Of a DNA stretch of 64,000 nt, positions 17,148-25,546 are shown in pieces; position 1 is the first letter of the stretch, and each line of letters starts with the position of its first letter. The notes beneath the pieces are model-generated. The model did no database searches and was not told the DNA's origin. It was given only the letters and a program-made list of their open reading frames with translations. Both the position numbers and the translations under genes were made by a program. The DNA lies in NCBI GenBank assembly GCA_016234495.1, contig JACRBI010000043.1:1-64000 (forward strand). Reading direction: 5' to 3'. This DNA comes from Chloroflexota bacterium. Its GTDB lineage: Bacteria > Chloroflexota > Anaerolineae > Anaerolineales > Villigracilaceae.

Positions 17148-17561
17148 ATGTCTTCAAAAACACGGCCAAGACAACACTTGCTGGTGATCGGGCTGATAAC
17201 AATTGGAATGATTTTTACGGCATTCTTTGGAATGCGCGCATTCCATGCCCTGAGAAAATTCAACGGTCACCGACCGCCCCCGCCCGGTAAAGTGGAAACA
17301 GATGTCGAATTGATTCGCGATTGGATGACCATCCCGTTCATCTCAAGAACCTACCAGGTTCCGCCTGATGTGATTTTCGAAACGTTGAAAATTACTCCGC
17401 AAAAAAATCACGACAAAAGCTTGAAGGTTTTGAATGACGAATATTTCCCAGACCAGGACGGATATGTTCTGAGTCTGGTCAAGGCAACGGTTCTCGCGCA
17501 TCAGCCGCAGCCGAACCCTGACTCTGCGTCAACCGAAGTTCCCACGCTGACAGCGCCCTAG
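17148..17561 (+). CDS. Membrane-anchored protein, unknown
   Basis: A 137-residue protein with a basic N-terminus, one membrane helix (about residues 11-31), a Pro-rich stretch (RPPPPGK), then a soluble region with PPDVIFETL and NDEYFP motifs and a Pro/Thr tail. I do not recognise a named family. AAAGGA stands before the ATG. Lying 15 nt after obgE and 13 nt before the DedA gene, it probably shares their transcript. Confidence 0.65.
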   Translation: MSSKTRPRQHLLVIGLITIGMIFTAFFGMRAFHALRKFNGHRPPPPGKVETDVELIRDWMTIPFISRTYQVPPDVIFETLKITPQKNHDKSLKVLNDEYFPDQDGYVLSLVKATVLAHQPQPNPDSASTEVPTLTAP

Positions 17562-17574
17562 CAAGAAAATTTTC

Positions 17575-18168
17575 ATGTCGGAATATCTTCTTACGCAAGT
17601 TATTAATTTTGGCGCGCCTTTGCTTGGCTTGATATTATTTTTAGGCGCCCTCGGCCTGCCCATCGGCGCATCGGTGGTGTTGATCGCGGCAGGCGCATTC
17701 AGTCAGCAGGGAATTTTGAGCTGGCCCAGCGCGGCGCTGCTCGGGTTAATCGGCGCACTCCTTGGCGACATGCTTAGTTTTGGCATGGGGTACTATGCAA
17801 AAGATTGGGCGCAAAAAAAGTTTGGCAAATCTGCCGCGTGGAGAAATGCGCGTACATCTTTTCAGCAGCGCGCAGGTGTGACGATTTTTTTCACACGCTG
17901 GCTCGTGACCGCGATTGCCATTCCCACCAACTTGATCGCGGGCGGCAGCGGATACAAATTCTCGCGCTTCATGCTTTACGATGTCAGCGGGGAAATCATG
18001 TGGATTGTGCTCTACGGCGGGCTGGGATATTTATTTGGCAGTCAATGGGAACTGGTCAGCGAATTCCTCAGCAACTTTGGCGGCCTGATTCTCGGTCTGT
18101 TATTGTTTGGCTACGGTATCCGACAGGCATGGAATCGAAAACAGAAAACAAAAAAGGTTGAGGCATAA
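17575..18168 (+). CDS. DedA-family membrane protein
   Basis: A 197-residue integral membrane protein. The segments GALLGDMLSFGMGYY and FFTRWLVTAIAIPTNLIAGGS carry the family's conserved acidic residue and the F-x-R-(W/F) motif. DedA/VTT proteins are now seen as lipid scramblases or carrier-lipid flippases, and are needed for envelope stability. The 3' end overlaps a bidirectional terminator. Confidence 0.88.
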   Translation: MSEYLLTQVINFGAPLLGLILFLGALGLPIGASVVLIAAGAFSQQGILSWPSAALLGLIGALLGDMLSFGMGYYAKDWAQKKFGKSAAWRNARTSFQQRAGVTIFFTRWLVTAIAIPTNLIAGGSGYKFSRFMLYDVSGEIMWIVLYGGLGYLFGSQWELVSEFLSNFGGLILGLLLFGYGIRQAWNRKQKTKKVEA

Positions 18169-18184
18169 AATCTCAACCTTTTTT
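18150..18184. terminator. Bidirectional Rho-independent terminator
   Basis: AAAAAAGGTTGAG (18150-18162) pairs with CTCAACCTTTTTT (18172-18184). It overlaps the last codons of the DedA gene and serves both this gene and the convergent membrane-protein gene. Confidence 0.85.
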
Positions 18185-18186
18185 AT

Positions 18187-19290
18187 TTAAAATGTATGCT
18201 TGAAAACGCTATCCTGTTTCAATGATCTGCTCACCGAGTAAATCGTCATCCCTAAAAACAGCAAGATCGCTACCTCGTTGAGAAGTCCGCCCCACATGCG
18301 GACAGTAAACTGGTTGGCAAGGTCGCCGGCCAAACGCAGCGCCAGCGAAATGTGCAGCAAGGTCAGGTGAATGTAGAATGACTTTTGAAAATTGATTGGC
18401 ACACCCAGCAGCGCGGGAAAGATGATTGGCGCGTGACCGAAGATCATCGAGATGACAAAACCGACAAAGACGGCGTGAAGCGCCGCGTCATATCTTGGAC
18501 CTGCGGCCTGCGCACCATAAACCAGGTTGATCGCTCCTCCGGTGCCCATCCACAAAAACCCCAAGGCAAGACACCACGCAATGTATCTCGTCAGCGGCAG
18601 GCGGTGACGCAGGTTGCGCCAGGCGATGTCGTTTGGCACAGACCAAACTGCCAGCGCCAGCATCCCCAACCCGCTCAGGCGTGTGCCCAATTGCAGGTTG
18701 AATAAAGTGACTATCACGCCGGCGATGAATACAAAAGCGACTGCGGCAAAAATATTTTGCTGCCTGCGCGACGGCTTCAAAACACGATTGAGTTCCAGCC
18801 GCTCGCCGCAAATGGTGAGGATCAAAAATGCCTGCCACCAGAACACAACCTGAAAAATTGCACTGCCTGTCAGCCAGAGGATGTTTCCCAGCAGCCATGC
18901 TAGCGACCCAAGGAACATGACAACGGCGTGCAGGGCAAACTCGCGCCGAACGATATGCCCCAGGATAACGACTCCGCCCAAACTGGCAGCCGTGAGCAGG
19001 ATCGGCCCAAAGGGTTGATTCTGCACCAGCAGCGAGACCAGCCACCCCGTCGCGGCGAGAAGCGGCACTCCATACATCCAGCGGATTTTCAACGCGACCA
19101 CGCGCTCGAGGGCGATCAACGCGCCGAGGAAACCGGAGATCATCAAAGGTCCATGAAGCATGGCAAGTGAAGAGACTGGGGTTGGAATCTGCCAGCCCAA
19201 ACGCAAAAGCCCCGCCCAGAGCGCAAAGATAAACGCCAGCAGAGACAATGCCAGGAATGGAATCGGAGTTCGGTTAATTTTCATTGACAT
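18187..19290 (-). CDS. NnrS-like multi-helix membrane protein
   Basis: A 367-residue protein with about eleven or twelve hydrophobic helices. Histidines recur within helices (LHGPLMISGFLG near residue 46; LHAVFVGFVISMIFGHAP near 270; IHLTLLHISL), reminiscent of NnrS proteins, which bind haem and copper in nitric-oxide stress. The match is by pattern only and could be another oxidase-like family. There is no ribosome-binding site: the ATG follows directly on the T run of the slyD terminator, so a second ATG at 19284 or read-through expression is possible. Confidence 0.5.
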   Translation of the reverse strand: MSMKINRTPIPFLALSLLAFIFALWAGLLRLGWQIPTPVSSLAMLHGPLMISGFLGALIALERVVALKIRWMYGVPLLAATGWLVSLLVQNQPFGPILLTAASLGGVVILGHIVRREFALHAVVMFLGSLAWLLGNILWLTGSAIFQVVFWWQAFLILTICGERLELNRVLKPSRRQQNIFAAVAFVFIAGVIVTLFNLQLGTRLSGLGMLALAVWSVPNDIAWRNLRHRLPLTRYIAWCLALGFLWMGTGGAINLVYGAQAAGPRYDAALHAVFVGFVISMIFGHAPIIFPALLGVPINFQKSFYIHLTLLHISLALRLAGDLANQFTVRMWGGLLNEVAILLFLGMTIYSVSRSLKQDSVFKHTF

Positions 19291-19328
19291 AAAAAAAACC
19301 GCAGGCGGCTTGAGCCATGGCCCTGCGG
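19291..19328 (-). terminator. slyD terminator
   Basis: CCGCAGG and CCTGCGG arms (19299-19305, 19322-19328) with a 16-nt loop, then eight T on the minus strand. The T run ends exactly at the next gene's ATG (19290). Confidence 0.7.
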
Positions 19329-19340
19329 AGTTTGTTTGGT

Positions 19341-19829
19341 TTAGTGGTGATGTCCCTCTTCATGGACGTGACCGTGATCAAGTTCCTCTTTGGTGGGGTC
19401 GCGCAAGGCAACCACCTTCACGTTGAAGTGCAGTTCCGCGCCTGCGAGCGGGTGGTTGAAGTCAAGGCGCACAGACTCGTCGGTGATGCTTTCGATGCGC
19501 GCATATTGATTTTTACCTTCATCATCGGTGACGCTCAACTCCACGCCTTCTTCGATCTGCAGGTCGCTGGGAAAATCACTGCGCGGCACATCCATGAATC
19601 CTTCCTCGTCGAATTCACCATAGCCGTCTGCGGGAGAGACCACAACGTCCTTGCTCTCACCGATCTTCATGCCGATCATTTCACGTTCCAGCCCGGGCAC
19701 AATATTGTCATAACCTGCGAGGAATTGCAAAGGTCCCTGTCCGTCTGAAGAATCGAGGACTTCGCCATCCACTGTCAGCTTGTAATCCATTGAAACAACC
19801 AAACCATCCTGTACTGTATCTTTGCTCAT
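19341..19829 (-). CDS. slyD: FKBP-type peptidyl-prolyl isomerase, SlyD-like
   Basis: A 162-residue SlyD-type protein with a split FKBP domain (VVSMDYKLTVDGEVLDSS, then FLAGYDNIVPGLEREMIGMKIG), an insert-in-flap chaperone domain (about 70-125), and a His-rich tail (HGHVHEEGHHH) able to bind nickel, as in SlyD. It acts in cytoplasmic protein folding and metal delivery. AAAGGA precedes the ATG; TACAAT lies about 30 nt upstream. Confidence 0.92.
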   Translation of the reverse strand: MSKDTVQDGLVVSMDYKLTVDGEVLDSSDGQGPLQFLAGYDNIVPGLEREMIGMKIGESKDVVVSPADGYGEFDEEGFMDVPRSDFPSDLQIEEGVELSVTDDEGKNQYARIESITDESVRLDFNHPLAGAELHFNVKVVALRDPTKEELDHGHVHEEGHHH

Positions 19830-19915
19830 TTTTTATCCTTTCAAAATTTAATGCGCACATTGTACCAGTGAATAAGAGGGTCAAAGGTTTGAAGGTTGAA
19901 AGTTGTAGGTCAACC

Positions 19916-19943
19916 CCTAATTCCTAATCCCTAATTCCTAATT
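19916..19943. repeat. CTAATTC direct-repeat array
   Basis: Tandem CCTAATTCC / CTAATCC units directly before the ATP-grasp -10 box. A related run, on the other strand, is at 47801-47823. Confidence 0.6.
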
Positions 19944-19956
19944 TATAATGCCATCC
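19944..19956 (+). promoter_or_regulatory. Leaderless-type promoter of the ATP-grasp gene
   Basis: TATAATGCCATCCATG: a perfect -10 hexamer, 7 nt, then ATG at 19957. The other in-frame ATG (19948) lies inside the -10 box, so 19957 is the likelier start. No Shine-Dalgarno site. Confidence 0.6.
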
Positions 19957-20838
19957 ATGCGATATGACTTATGCCTGCCGTGGTACTGGGAATATGACGA
20001 TTCTTTCGTCGGGATGGTGGAGCGCGCCTGCATTGAAGAAGGGATTTCCCTTTGGCAGATCAAGCCCGATAATCTACTTGAATCCATTACTGCGCTTTAC
20101 AAGGGAATCACAACTTTCAAGACGCTCTTGAATCGCGGACAGGGTGAAGCGATCTTCGACCCGATTCCACGCTGGGCAAAGGAGTTCGGTGCGCGCCGCA
20201 TCAACCCGCTGGAGGTTTCGGCGTGGTCGGAAGATAAAGCCACGATGCACCTTGAACTGATCAACAGCGGACTGCATACGCCATACACCATTTTGCTTGC
20301 TCCTTTCCTCGAACAGCCTGTCATTCCGCCCATTGACCTGACCCCGCTCGGCGAAAATTTTGTCATCAAGCCTTCCAACGGCGGAGGCGGTGAAGGCGTG
20401 ATCATTGGTGCGTCATCCATTGAAGAAATTTTGCAGGCGCGCATGGAATTCCCCGAGCAGAAATATTTAATTCAAGCGCATGTCACCCCGCGCGTGATCA
20501 AAGGCACGCCCGCCTGGTTCCGCGTCTTTTACGCCAATGGCGAAACGTATCCCTGCTGGTGGGATACAACGACGCACATCTATCAAAATGTCACAGCGGA
20601 GGATGAGTCTCAGTATCGCCTGGGCAGGCTGCGGGATGTGACGAAGCGCATCGCATCCATTTGCAGGCTGGATTGGTTCAGCACAGAAATCGCATTGGCA
20701 AAAGAGCTCATCGTCGTGGATTATGTCAACGATGAGATTGATACGCGCGTCCAGTCGCAGGCTATGGACGGCGTTCCCGATGAAATCATGGAAGGCATTG
20801 CAAAGCAACTTGTAAAGATTGCAAAAGAGCAGGTATGA
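19957..20838 (+). CDS. ATP-grasp domain protein, unknown substrate
   Basis: A 293-residue protein of the ATP-grasp fold. The Gly-rich loop FVIKPSNGGGGEGV (about residue 135) follows the usual lysine of the ATP site, and the later E-I-A...VDYVNDEID part fits the Mg-binding strand of RimK/carboxylate-amine ligases. The order N-domain, hinge, ATP-grasp agrees with that fold. There are no neighbouring peptide or cofactor genes, so the substrate cannot be guessed. The gene appears leaderless. Confidence 0.7.
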   Translation: MRYDLCLPWYWEYDDSFVGMVERACIEEGISLWQIKPDNLLESITALYKGITTFKTLLNRGQGEAIFDPIPRWAKEFGARRINPLEVSAWSEDKATMHLELINSGLHTPYTILLAPFLEQPVIPPIDLTPLGENFVIKPSNGGGGEGVIIGASSIEEILQARMEFPEQKYLIQAHVTPRVIKGTPAWFRVFYANGETYPCWWDTTTHIYQNVTAEDESQYRLGRLRDVTKRIASICRLDWFSTEIALAKELIVVDYVNDEIDTRVQSQAMDGVPDEIMEGIAKQLVKIAKEQV

Positions 20839-20839
20839 C

Positions 20840-21338
20840 AGAAGGCGGCGAGCGGAATGCAGAATATGTGATGGAGGAAAAATGGCTTACGAGGAATTAA
20901 AAGGTCATAGGGATTTGAAAGTGTATCAATTGGCTTATAAGCTGGCGATGGAAATATTTCACGAGACCAAAGTCTTTCCAAAAAGACGAGCGTTATTCAT
21001 TGACCGATCAGATTCGCCGTTGTTCGAGAAGTGTTGCCGCAAATATTGCCGAAGGTTTTCGCAAAAGAAAATATCCAAAAATGTTCCTAAGCAAACTCGC
21101 AGATGCAGACGGTGAAGCCACCGAAACACAAGTCTGGTTGGATTTCGCCCGCGACTGCGAATATCTTACTCCTAAACGTCAAGCCGAACTTCAAAAAAGC
21201 TACGAAGATGTTGGAAGAATGCTTGGCAAAATGATGTCCATGCCCGAAAAGTTCACCCCCTCCAATCAACGCCACGAAGAATAAAAGCCGCTTTCTGCTT
21301 TCCGCTTTTTGCCTTGTGCATTCTGCTTTCCGCCTTCT
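20840..21338. repeat. Inverted flanking repeats around the four-helix-bundle gene
   Basis: AGAAGGCGG with GCGGAATGCAGAAT (20840-20865) appears inverted as ATTCTGCTTTCCGCCTTCT at 21320-21338; further CTTTCTGCTTTCCGC copies lie at 21291-21330. The repeats bracket only the frameshifted four-helix-bundle ORF. Confidence 0.6.
20882..21284 (+). pseudogene. Four-helix-bundle protein (S23/IVP family), frameshifted
   Basis: Two overlapping frames together encode the standard about 133-residue four-helix-bundle protein. The first frame gives MAYEELKGHRDLKVYQLAYKL and stays good up to VFPK; the other resumes with the core TDQIRRCSRSVAANIAEGF and continues to the end. The break is at a run of five A (20980-20984) where four would keep the frame. 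GGAGG precedes the ATG by 4 nt. Family members occur as inserts in 23S rRNA genes and as Avd-like proteins of retroelements, but many stand alone. The extra A may be a sequencing error, a real mutation or a slippery site. Confidence 0.8.
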
Positions 21339-21417
21339 GCTATCCACCTTCCGCACTCCTACAACTACATATTCAATCAAACGTACATACCGTAGTCCAT
21401 TTCCACAAGGAGCACTC

Positions 21418-22362
21418 ATGCCCAATATTCTCGAAGTCCAAAACCTCGTTAAAAATTATGGTGACTTTCAAGCCGTAAAAGGTGTGTCGTTCAATATTGA
21501 AGAAGGGGAAATTTTCAGCCTGCTCGGACCCAACGGCGCGGGCAAGACTACGACCATCTCCATGCTGTCCACTTTATACACACCTACATCCGGTGACGCA
21601 GCCATTGGCGGACATTCTGTCACAAAAGACCCGATGGCCGTGCGCGGCGTGATCGGTGTTGTCCCGCAAGACCTCGCTTTGTACGAAGACCTGACCGCCC
21701 GCGAGAACTTGATCTTTTGGGGGCAGATGTATAACTTAAGCGGCAAGGCGCTCAACTCACGGGTGGACGAAGTGCTGGAGCAAATCGGCTTGACCGATAA
21801 AGCAAAAAATCGAGTCAAAACTTTTTCAGGCGGCATGAAGCGCCGTGTCAACATCGGCGTTGGGCTGCTCCACAAACCGCGCCTGCTCTTCATGGACGAA
21901 CCCACCGTCGGCATTGACCCGCAATCGCGCCGCGCGATTTTGGATACTGTCAAAGACTTGAACAAGCAAGGCATGACCTTGCTCTACACCACGCATTACA
22001 TGGAAGAAGCCGAGGAACTCTCCAACCGCGTCGGCATCATTGACCACGGCGAGCTGATCGCACTGGGCACGCAGAAGGAACTCACCCAGCAGGTTGGTCA
22101 AGCTGAAACGCTGATTCTGCATATTGGCGAGAACGACGATTCAGAAGCCCTCGCTGTGACACTTAAAACCATTCAGGGCGTGCAGCAAGCTGAAGCCGTT
22201 GACCACGAAGTCTCGATCGTCTGCGCTGAAGCCGAAGATGTGCTGGCGGCTGTCGTCACCAAAGCTAACGACCGCGGCATCAAGATTCGCTCGATCGATA
22301 TCCGCGAGCCGAATCTCGAAGCGGTGTTTTTGCATCTCACTGGCAGAGCGTTGCGTGACTGA
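21418..22362 (+). CDS. ABC-2 exporter ATP-binding protein
   Basis: A 314-residue ATPase of the DrrA/CcmA group: Walker A GPNGAGKTT (about residue 39), signature FSGGMKRRVNIG, Walker B LLFMDEPTVGID, H-loop TTHYMEEAE, and a C-terminal about 80-residue regulatory extension typical of drug and lipid exporters. ATG at 21418 follows AAGGAG; the upstream in-frame ATG (21316) reads through repeat sequence. The first gene of a three-gene exporter with two permeases. Confidence 0.92.
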   Translation: MPNILEVQNLVKNYGDFQAVKGVSFNIEEGEIFSLLGPNGAGKTTTISMLSTLYTPTSGDAAIGGHSVTKDPMAVRGVIGVVPQDLALYEDLTARENLIFWGQMYNLSGKALNSRVDEVLEQIGLTDKAKNRVKTFSGGMKRRVNIGVGLLHKPRLLFMDEPTVGIDPQSRRAILDTVKDLNKQGMTLLYTTHYMEEAEELSNRVGIIDHGELIALGTQKELTQQVGQAETLILHIGENDDSEALAVTLKTIQGVQQAEAVDHEVSIVCAEAEDVLAAVVTKANDRGIKIRSIDIREPNLEAVFLHLTGRALRD

Positions 22363-22371
22363 CACGAGACC

Positions 22372-22429
22372 ATTGACGATAGACCGTAGACCATATAAAA
22401 CGGCCAATCGTCCAATGTCCATCGTCAAT
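22372..22429. repeat. Inverted repeat ATTGACGAT/ATCGTCAAT
   Basis: A 9-bp perfect inverted repeat (22372-22380, 22421-22429) with GACCGTAGACC-like units between. It fills the gap between the exporter ATPase and its first permease. Confidence 0.6.
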
Positions 22430-22440
22430 ACGGAGTATTC

Positions 22441-23700
22441 ATGCTAAAAACATTTCTCATCGGTATCAAAGATTTACGCCTCGCGTTCCGCGACCGCGCC
22501 GCGCTGATTCTTATGCTGGCCGCGCCATTCGTGCTGACGCTCGGCCTCGGCCTCGTCACGGGACGTTTCAGCGGCAATAACAACAGCGGGCTTTCCGACA
22601 TTCCCGTCATCATCGTCAATTTGGATAATGACCAGATGGGAGATGCATTGACAGATGTATTCACTTCGGAAGAACTTGCCGATTTGATGGAACCAGTTCT
22701 CGGGTCCGACCCCGAAGCGGCGCGCCAGTTAATTGACGAAGATCAAGCTGCGGCGGTTGTCATCATCCCCAAAGGCTTTACCCGATCCATCATCCCGCAG
22801 GAAAACAATTTTGCCACCCCTTCAGACCCGGTAAAAATCGAAGTGTACGCCAACCCGTCGCGGCGCACGAGCGCAGGCATCGTCAAATCCATCGTGGATG
22901 AATTTCTCAGCCGCGTGGAAGAAGGCCGTGTCAGCGGCAGTGTATCCATTTTTCAGCTCATGCTCAGCGGGCGAATCACACCCGGCCAGGCCCAGGCTGC
23001 GGGCATCGCCATGACCGAACAATTACAAACCAACACCACCGACAGCGACCTTGCGATCAAATTAAATTCATCCACTGCTGCCGGCGAGGAAGTGGACTTC
23101 GATATTCTCGCCTATCTTGCCCCCGGCATGGCGCTGATGTTTTTGATGTACACCGTCAGTTATGGCGGGCGTTCCATCCTTGCAGAAAAAACTCAAGGCA
23201 CACTGCCGCGTTTGCTGGTCTCACCCACAAGTTCATCTCAAATTTTAGGCGGCAAAGTCTTTGGCATCTTCTTAACCGGCGCAGCGCAAATGTTAATTCT
23301 CATCGGCGCATCGTCGTTGTTCTTCCAACTCAAATGGGGCGACCCAATTGGAGTGATTGTTCTTGTGCTTGCGGCGGTCTTCGGCGCAACAGGCTGGGGC
23401 ATGTTCATCACCGCGCTGGCACGCACGCCCGCGCAGGTCGCCAGCATCGGGACGGCCGTCATGCTGATCTTCGGCATCCTCGGCGGGAGCTTCATCAGCC
23501 TCGATCAAATGCCGCCTGCGATTCAAACCTTTAGCAGGATCACTCCCAACTCGTGGGCATTGGATGGATTCACCACACTGGGACTCGGCGGGACGTTGAC
23601 GAATCTTTCCACGCCGATAGCGGCCCTGCTCGCGATGGGCATTTCCTTGTTTTTGGTTTCTGTTGCGCTGTTCGGCAAAAAGAATTTGGTGCAGAAATGA
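22441..23700 (+). CDS. ABC-2 type exporter permease
   Basis: A 419-residue permease: one N-terminal helix (about 20-42), a large extracytoplasmic domain (about 50-230) and five to six C-terminal helices, the YhgE/ABC-2 layout. EKTQGTLPRLLVSPTS is the conserved coupling segment before helix 3. CGGAG lies 5 nt upstream of the ATG. The next permease starts within its stop codon (ATGA). Confidence 0.88.
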   Translation: MLKTFLIGIKDLRLAFRDRAALILMLAAPFVLTLGLGLVTGRFSGNNNSGLSDIPVIIVNLDNDQMGDALTDVFTSEELADLMEPVLGSDPEAARQLIDEDQAAAVVIIPKGFTRSIIPQENNFATPSDPVKIEVYANPSRRTSAGIVKSIVDEFLSRVEEGRVSGSVSIFQLMLSGRITPGQAQAAGIAMTEQLQTNTTDSDLAIKLNSSTAAGEEVDFDILAYLAPGMALMFLMYTVSYGGRSILAEKTQGTLPRLLVSPTSSSQILGGKVFGIFLTGAAQMLILIGASSLFFQLKWGDPIGVIVLVLAAVFGATGWGMFITALARTPAQVASIGTAVMLIFGILGGSFISLDQMPPAIQTFSRITPNSWALDGFTTLGLGGTLTNLSTPIAALLAMGISLFLVSVALFGKKNLVQK

Positions 23701-24893
23701 AAAAAATATTTGCCATTGCCTGGAAGGACGCCATCGTCCGTTTTGCAAGTTCATCGGAGCTGCTGTTCTTCATCATTCTCCCGCTCGTTTTTACTTTCCT
23801 GCTTGCGGGTGGAACGCCCTCGAACGATGACGACAACCGCATCCATCTTGTTGTTGTCGATCAGGCAAATACCGCCATCTCACAAAACATCATCACCGAG
23901 TTGGAAAAATCCACAGCGGTGCGGCCAGAATTATTATCGTTGAAAGAAGCCGAAGACCTTTTTGATTCGCGCCGCGCAAACGTGATCTTAGTCATCCCGG
24001 CCGGGCTTGACCTGCATGCCATCCAAAACGGCACAGCGCAATTGGATATCCGTCAGCAACCCAACAGCCTCGACGCAACCGTCGCCGTGCGCGCAGTGCA
24101 GACCGCCATCCGCAGTGTCAGCAGCGCAGTCAATGCCGCGAATCATGCCGTCAAAACAGCCGAAGAGAATGGCGGATTCAAATCCGAAGCGGAACGTCTG
24201 GCATATTTTGACGACGCTTTGAAGCTGGCTCAGACCATGCAGAAAGATGCTCCAGAGCGGGTAACTGTCATCGAAGGCTCAACCCCAGACCAGATTGAGT
24301 ATGATCCGCGCGCCAGTTCATCCGCCGGACAGCTCATCACGTGGGTGTTCATTCCGCTGTTCGGCATCTCTGCCTTGTTTGCCTACGAACGTCAACAGGG
24401 AACTCTGCGCCGCATCCTGACCACGCCGACGAGCAAAGCCGCGTATCTGTTCGGCACAATTTCAGGTCAGGTCGTGATGGCGCTTGTACAAATGTCGCTG
24501 CTGGTGATGTTTGGAAGTCTGGTAATGAAACTCAGTTGGGGGCGCGAGCCGCTCGCGCTTTTTGTCATTCTCACATCTGCCGCAGTAGCCGCCGGCGCGA
24601 TCGGCACAGCGATGGGCACGTTCATCAAGACCGAAGGGCAAGCCAGCGGGTTGAGCATCATGGCTGGCATGGTCATGGCGCTCATGGGCGGATGCTGGTA
24701 TCCGATCGAGTTGTTTCCCTCTTTTGTTCAGAACATCGTCAAGATTTTACCGACGACATGGGCAATGCAAGGTCTGCTTGACCTCGTCCTGCGCGGCGGC
24801 GGGCTGACGGAAATCCTGCCCGAAGCGGGAGTCCTGCTTGGGTTTGCCACAATTTTCTTTTCAATTGGCGTAGTGCGATTCAGATACGAATAG
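23697..24893 (+). CDS. ABC-2 type exporter permease, second subunit
   Basis: A 398-residue paralogue of the preceding permease with the same layout: N-terminal helix, extracytoplasmic domain with a coiled region (about 120-190), then ERQQGTLRRILTTPTS and C-terminal helices. The ATG overlaps the upstream TGA (ATGA at 23697-23700). The two permeases and the ATPase at 21418 form a heteromeric exporter; the substrate is unknown. The in-frame ATG at 23553 lies inside the previous gene and is not used. Confidence 0.88.
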   Translation: MKKIFAIAWKDAIVRFASSSELLFFIILPLVFTFLLAGGTPSNDDDNRIHLVVVDQANTAISQNIITELEKSTAVRPELLSLKEAEDLFDSRRANVILVIPAGLDLHAIQNGTAQLDIRQQPNSLDATVAVRAVQTAIRSVSSAVNAANHAVKTAEENGGFKSEAERLAYFDDALKLAQTMQKDAPERVTVIEGSTPDQIEYDPRASSSAGQLITWVFIPLFGISALFAYERQQGTLRRILTTPTSKAAYLFGTISGQVVMALVQMSLLVMFGSLVMKLSWGREPLALFVILTSAAVAAGAIGTAMGTFIKTEGQASGLSIMAGMVMALMGGCWYPIELFPSFVQNIVKILPTTWAMQGLLDLVLRGGGLTEILPEAGVLLGFATIFFSIGVVRFRYE

Positions 24894-24902
24894 TTCCAGA
24901 AA

Positions 24903-24943
24903 GCAAAAGACGGAAGGCAGTCAACCTGCTTTCCGTCTTTTGC
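24903..24943. terminator. Bidirectional hairpin after the exporter operon
   Basis: An 18-bp stem with one mismatch, arms 24903-24920 and 24926-24943 (GCAAAAGACGG.../...CCGTCTTTTGC), loop TCAAC. It stands between convergent genes. It may also belong to the AGACGGAAGG-type repeat family of this genome. Confidence 0.7.
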
Positions 24944-24959
24944 TGTTTACTTTCTGATC

Positions 24960-25487
24960 TTACTTTACCATTCCCACTTTTACATTCACATTCAATTTAT
25001 CGCCGATTTCTTCGAGTTCATCACTCAAGACATGAAAGTTTAAATGCGGCGGGACAAGGACAATTCCCTTCATCATGAACAAGGGCGTGCCGCTCATCGG
25101 CGCTGGCGCGGAGCTTGTGTCCATATTTTCGATGTTAATGTTCTGCGTGGCAAGATGATGTGATATTTCATGGATGATGCCTTCATGGTCGGCGCCTGTC
25201 ACTTCGATCTCGTACGGAAGCCAGCCCGCAAATTTCTTCGAGTCAGATTCCGTTTCGAGCAGGGTGACTTGATACCCCTCCGAGCGCATTGATTGAAAAT
25301 CACCATTGAGGTTTGAAAGCTCGCTATCGGAAACCGTCACCAGCATCAGCATGGCAAATTCCCCGCCGAGGCGCGTCATGCGGCTGGCTTCCACATTGCC
25401 GCCATGTCCGGCGATCACACTCGTCACATGGTCAACGATCCCAATTTTGTCACGGCCTGTCAGGGTCAATACAATATTCTTCGGCAT
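24960..25487 (-). CDS. ACT-domain protein, GcvR-like
   Basis: A 175-residue protein made of two ACT domains (about 3-85 and 90-172). LTLTGRDKIGIVDHVTSVI and VTGADHEGIIHEISHHL are the ligand-binding turns. GcvR-type proteins sense glycine and control the glycine-cleavage regulator; no gcv gene is nearby. GGGAG stands 6 nt before the ATG at 25487, while the longer start at 25547 reads leader. Confidence 0.85.
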   Translation of the reverse strand: MPKNIVLTLTGRDKIGIVDHVTSVIAGHGGNVEASRMTRLGGEFAMLMLVTVSDSELSNLNGDFQSMRSEGYQVTLLETESDSKKFAGWLPYEIEVTGADHEGIIHEISHHLATQNINIENMDTSSAPAPMSGTPLFMMKGIVLVPPHLNFHVLSDELEEIGDKLNVNVKVGMVK

Positions 25488-25546
25488 AGGAAACTCCCAT
25501 TTATATATTTTTTCTTGTGCGGTAAAACCGAGTATAGCATATGGCA

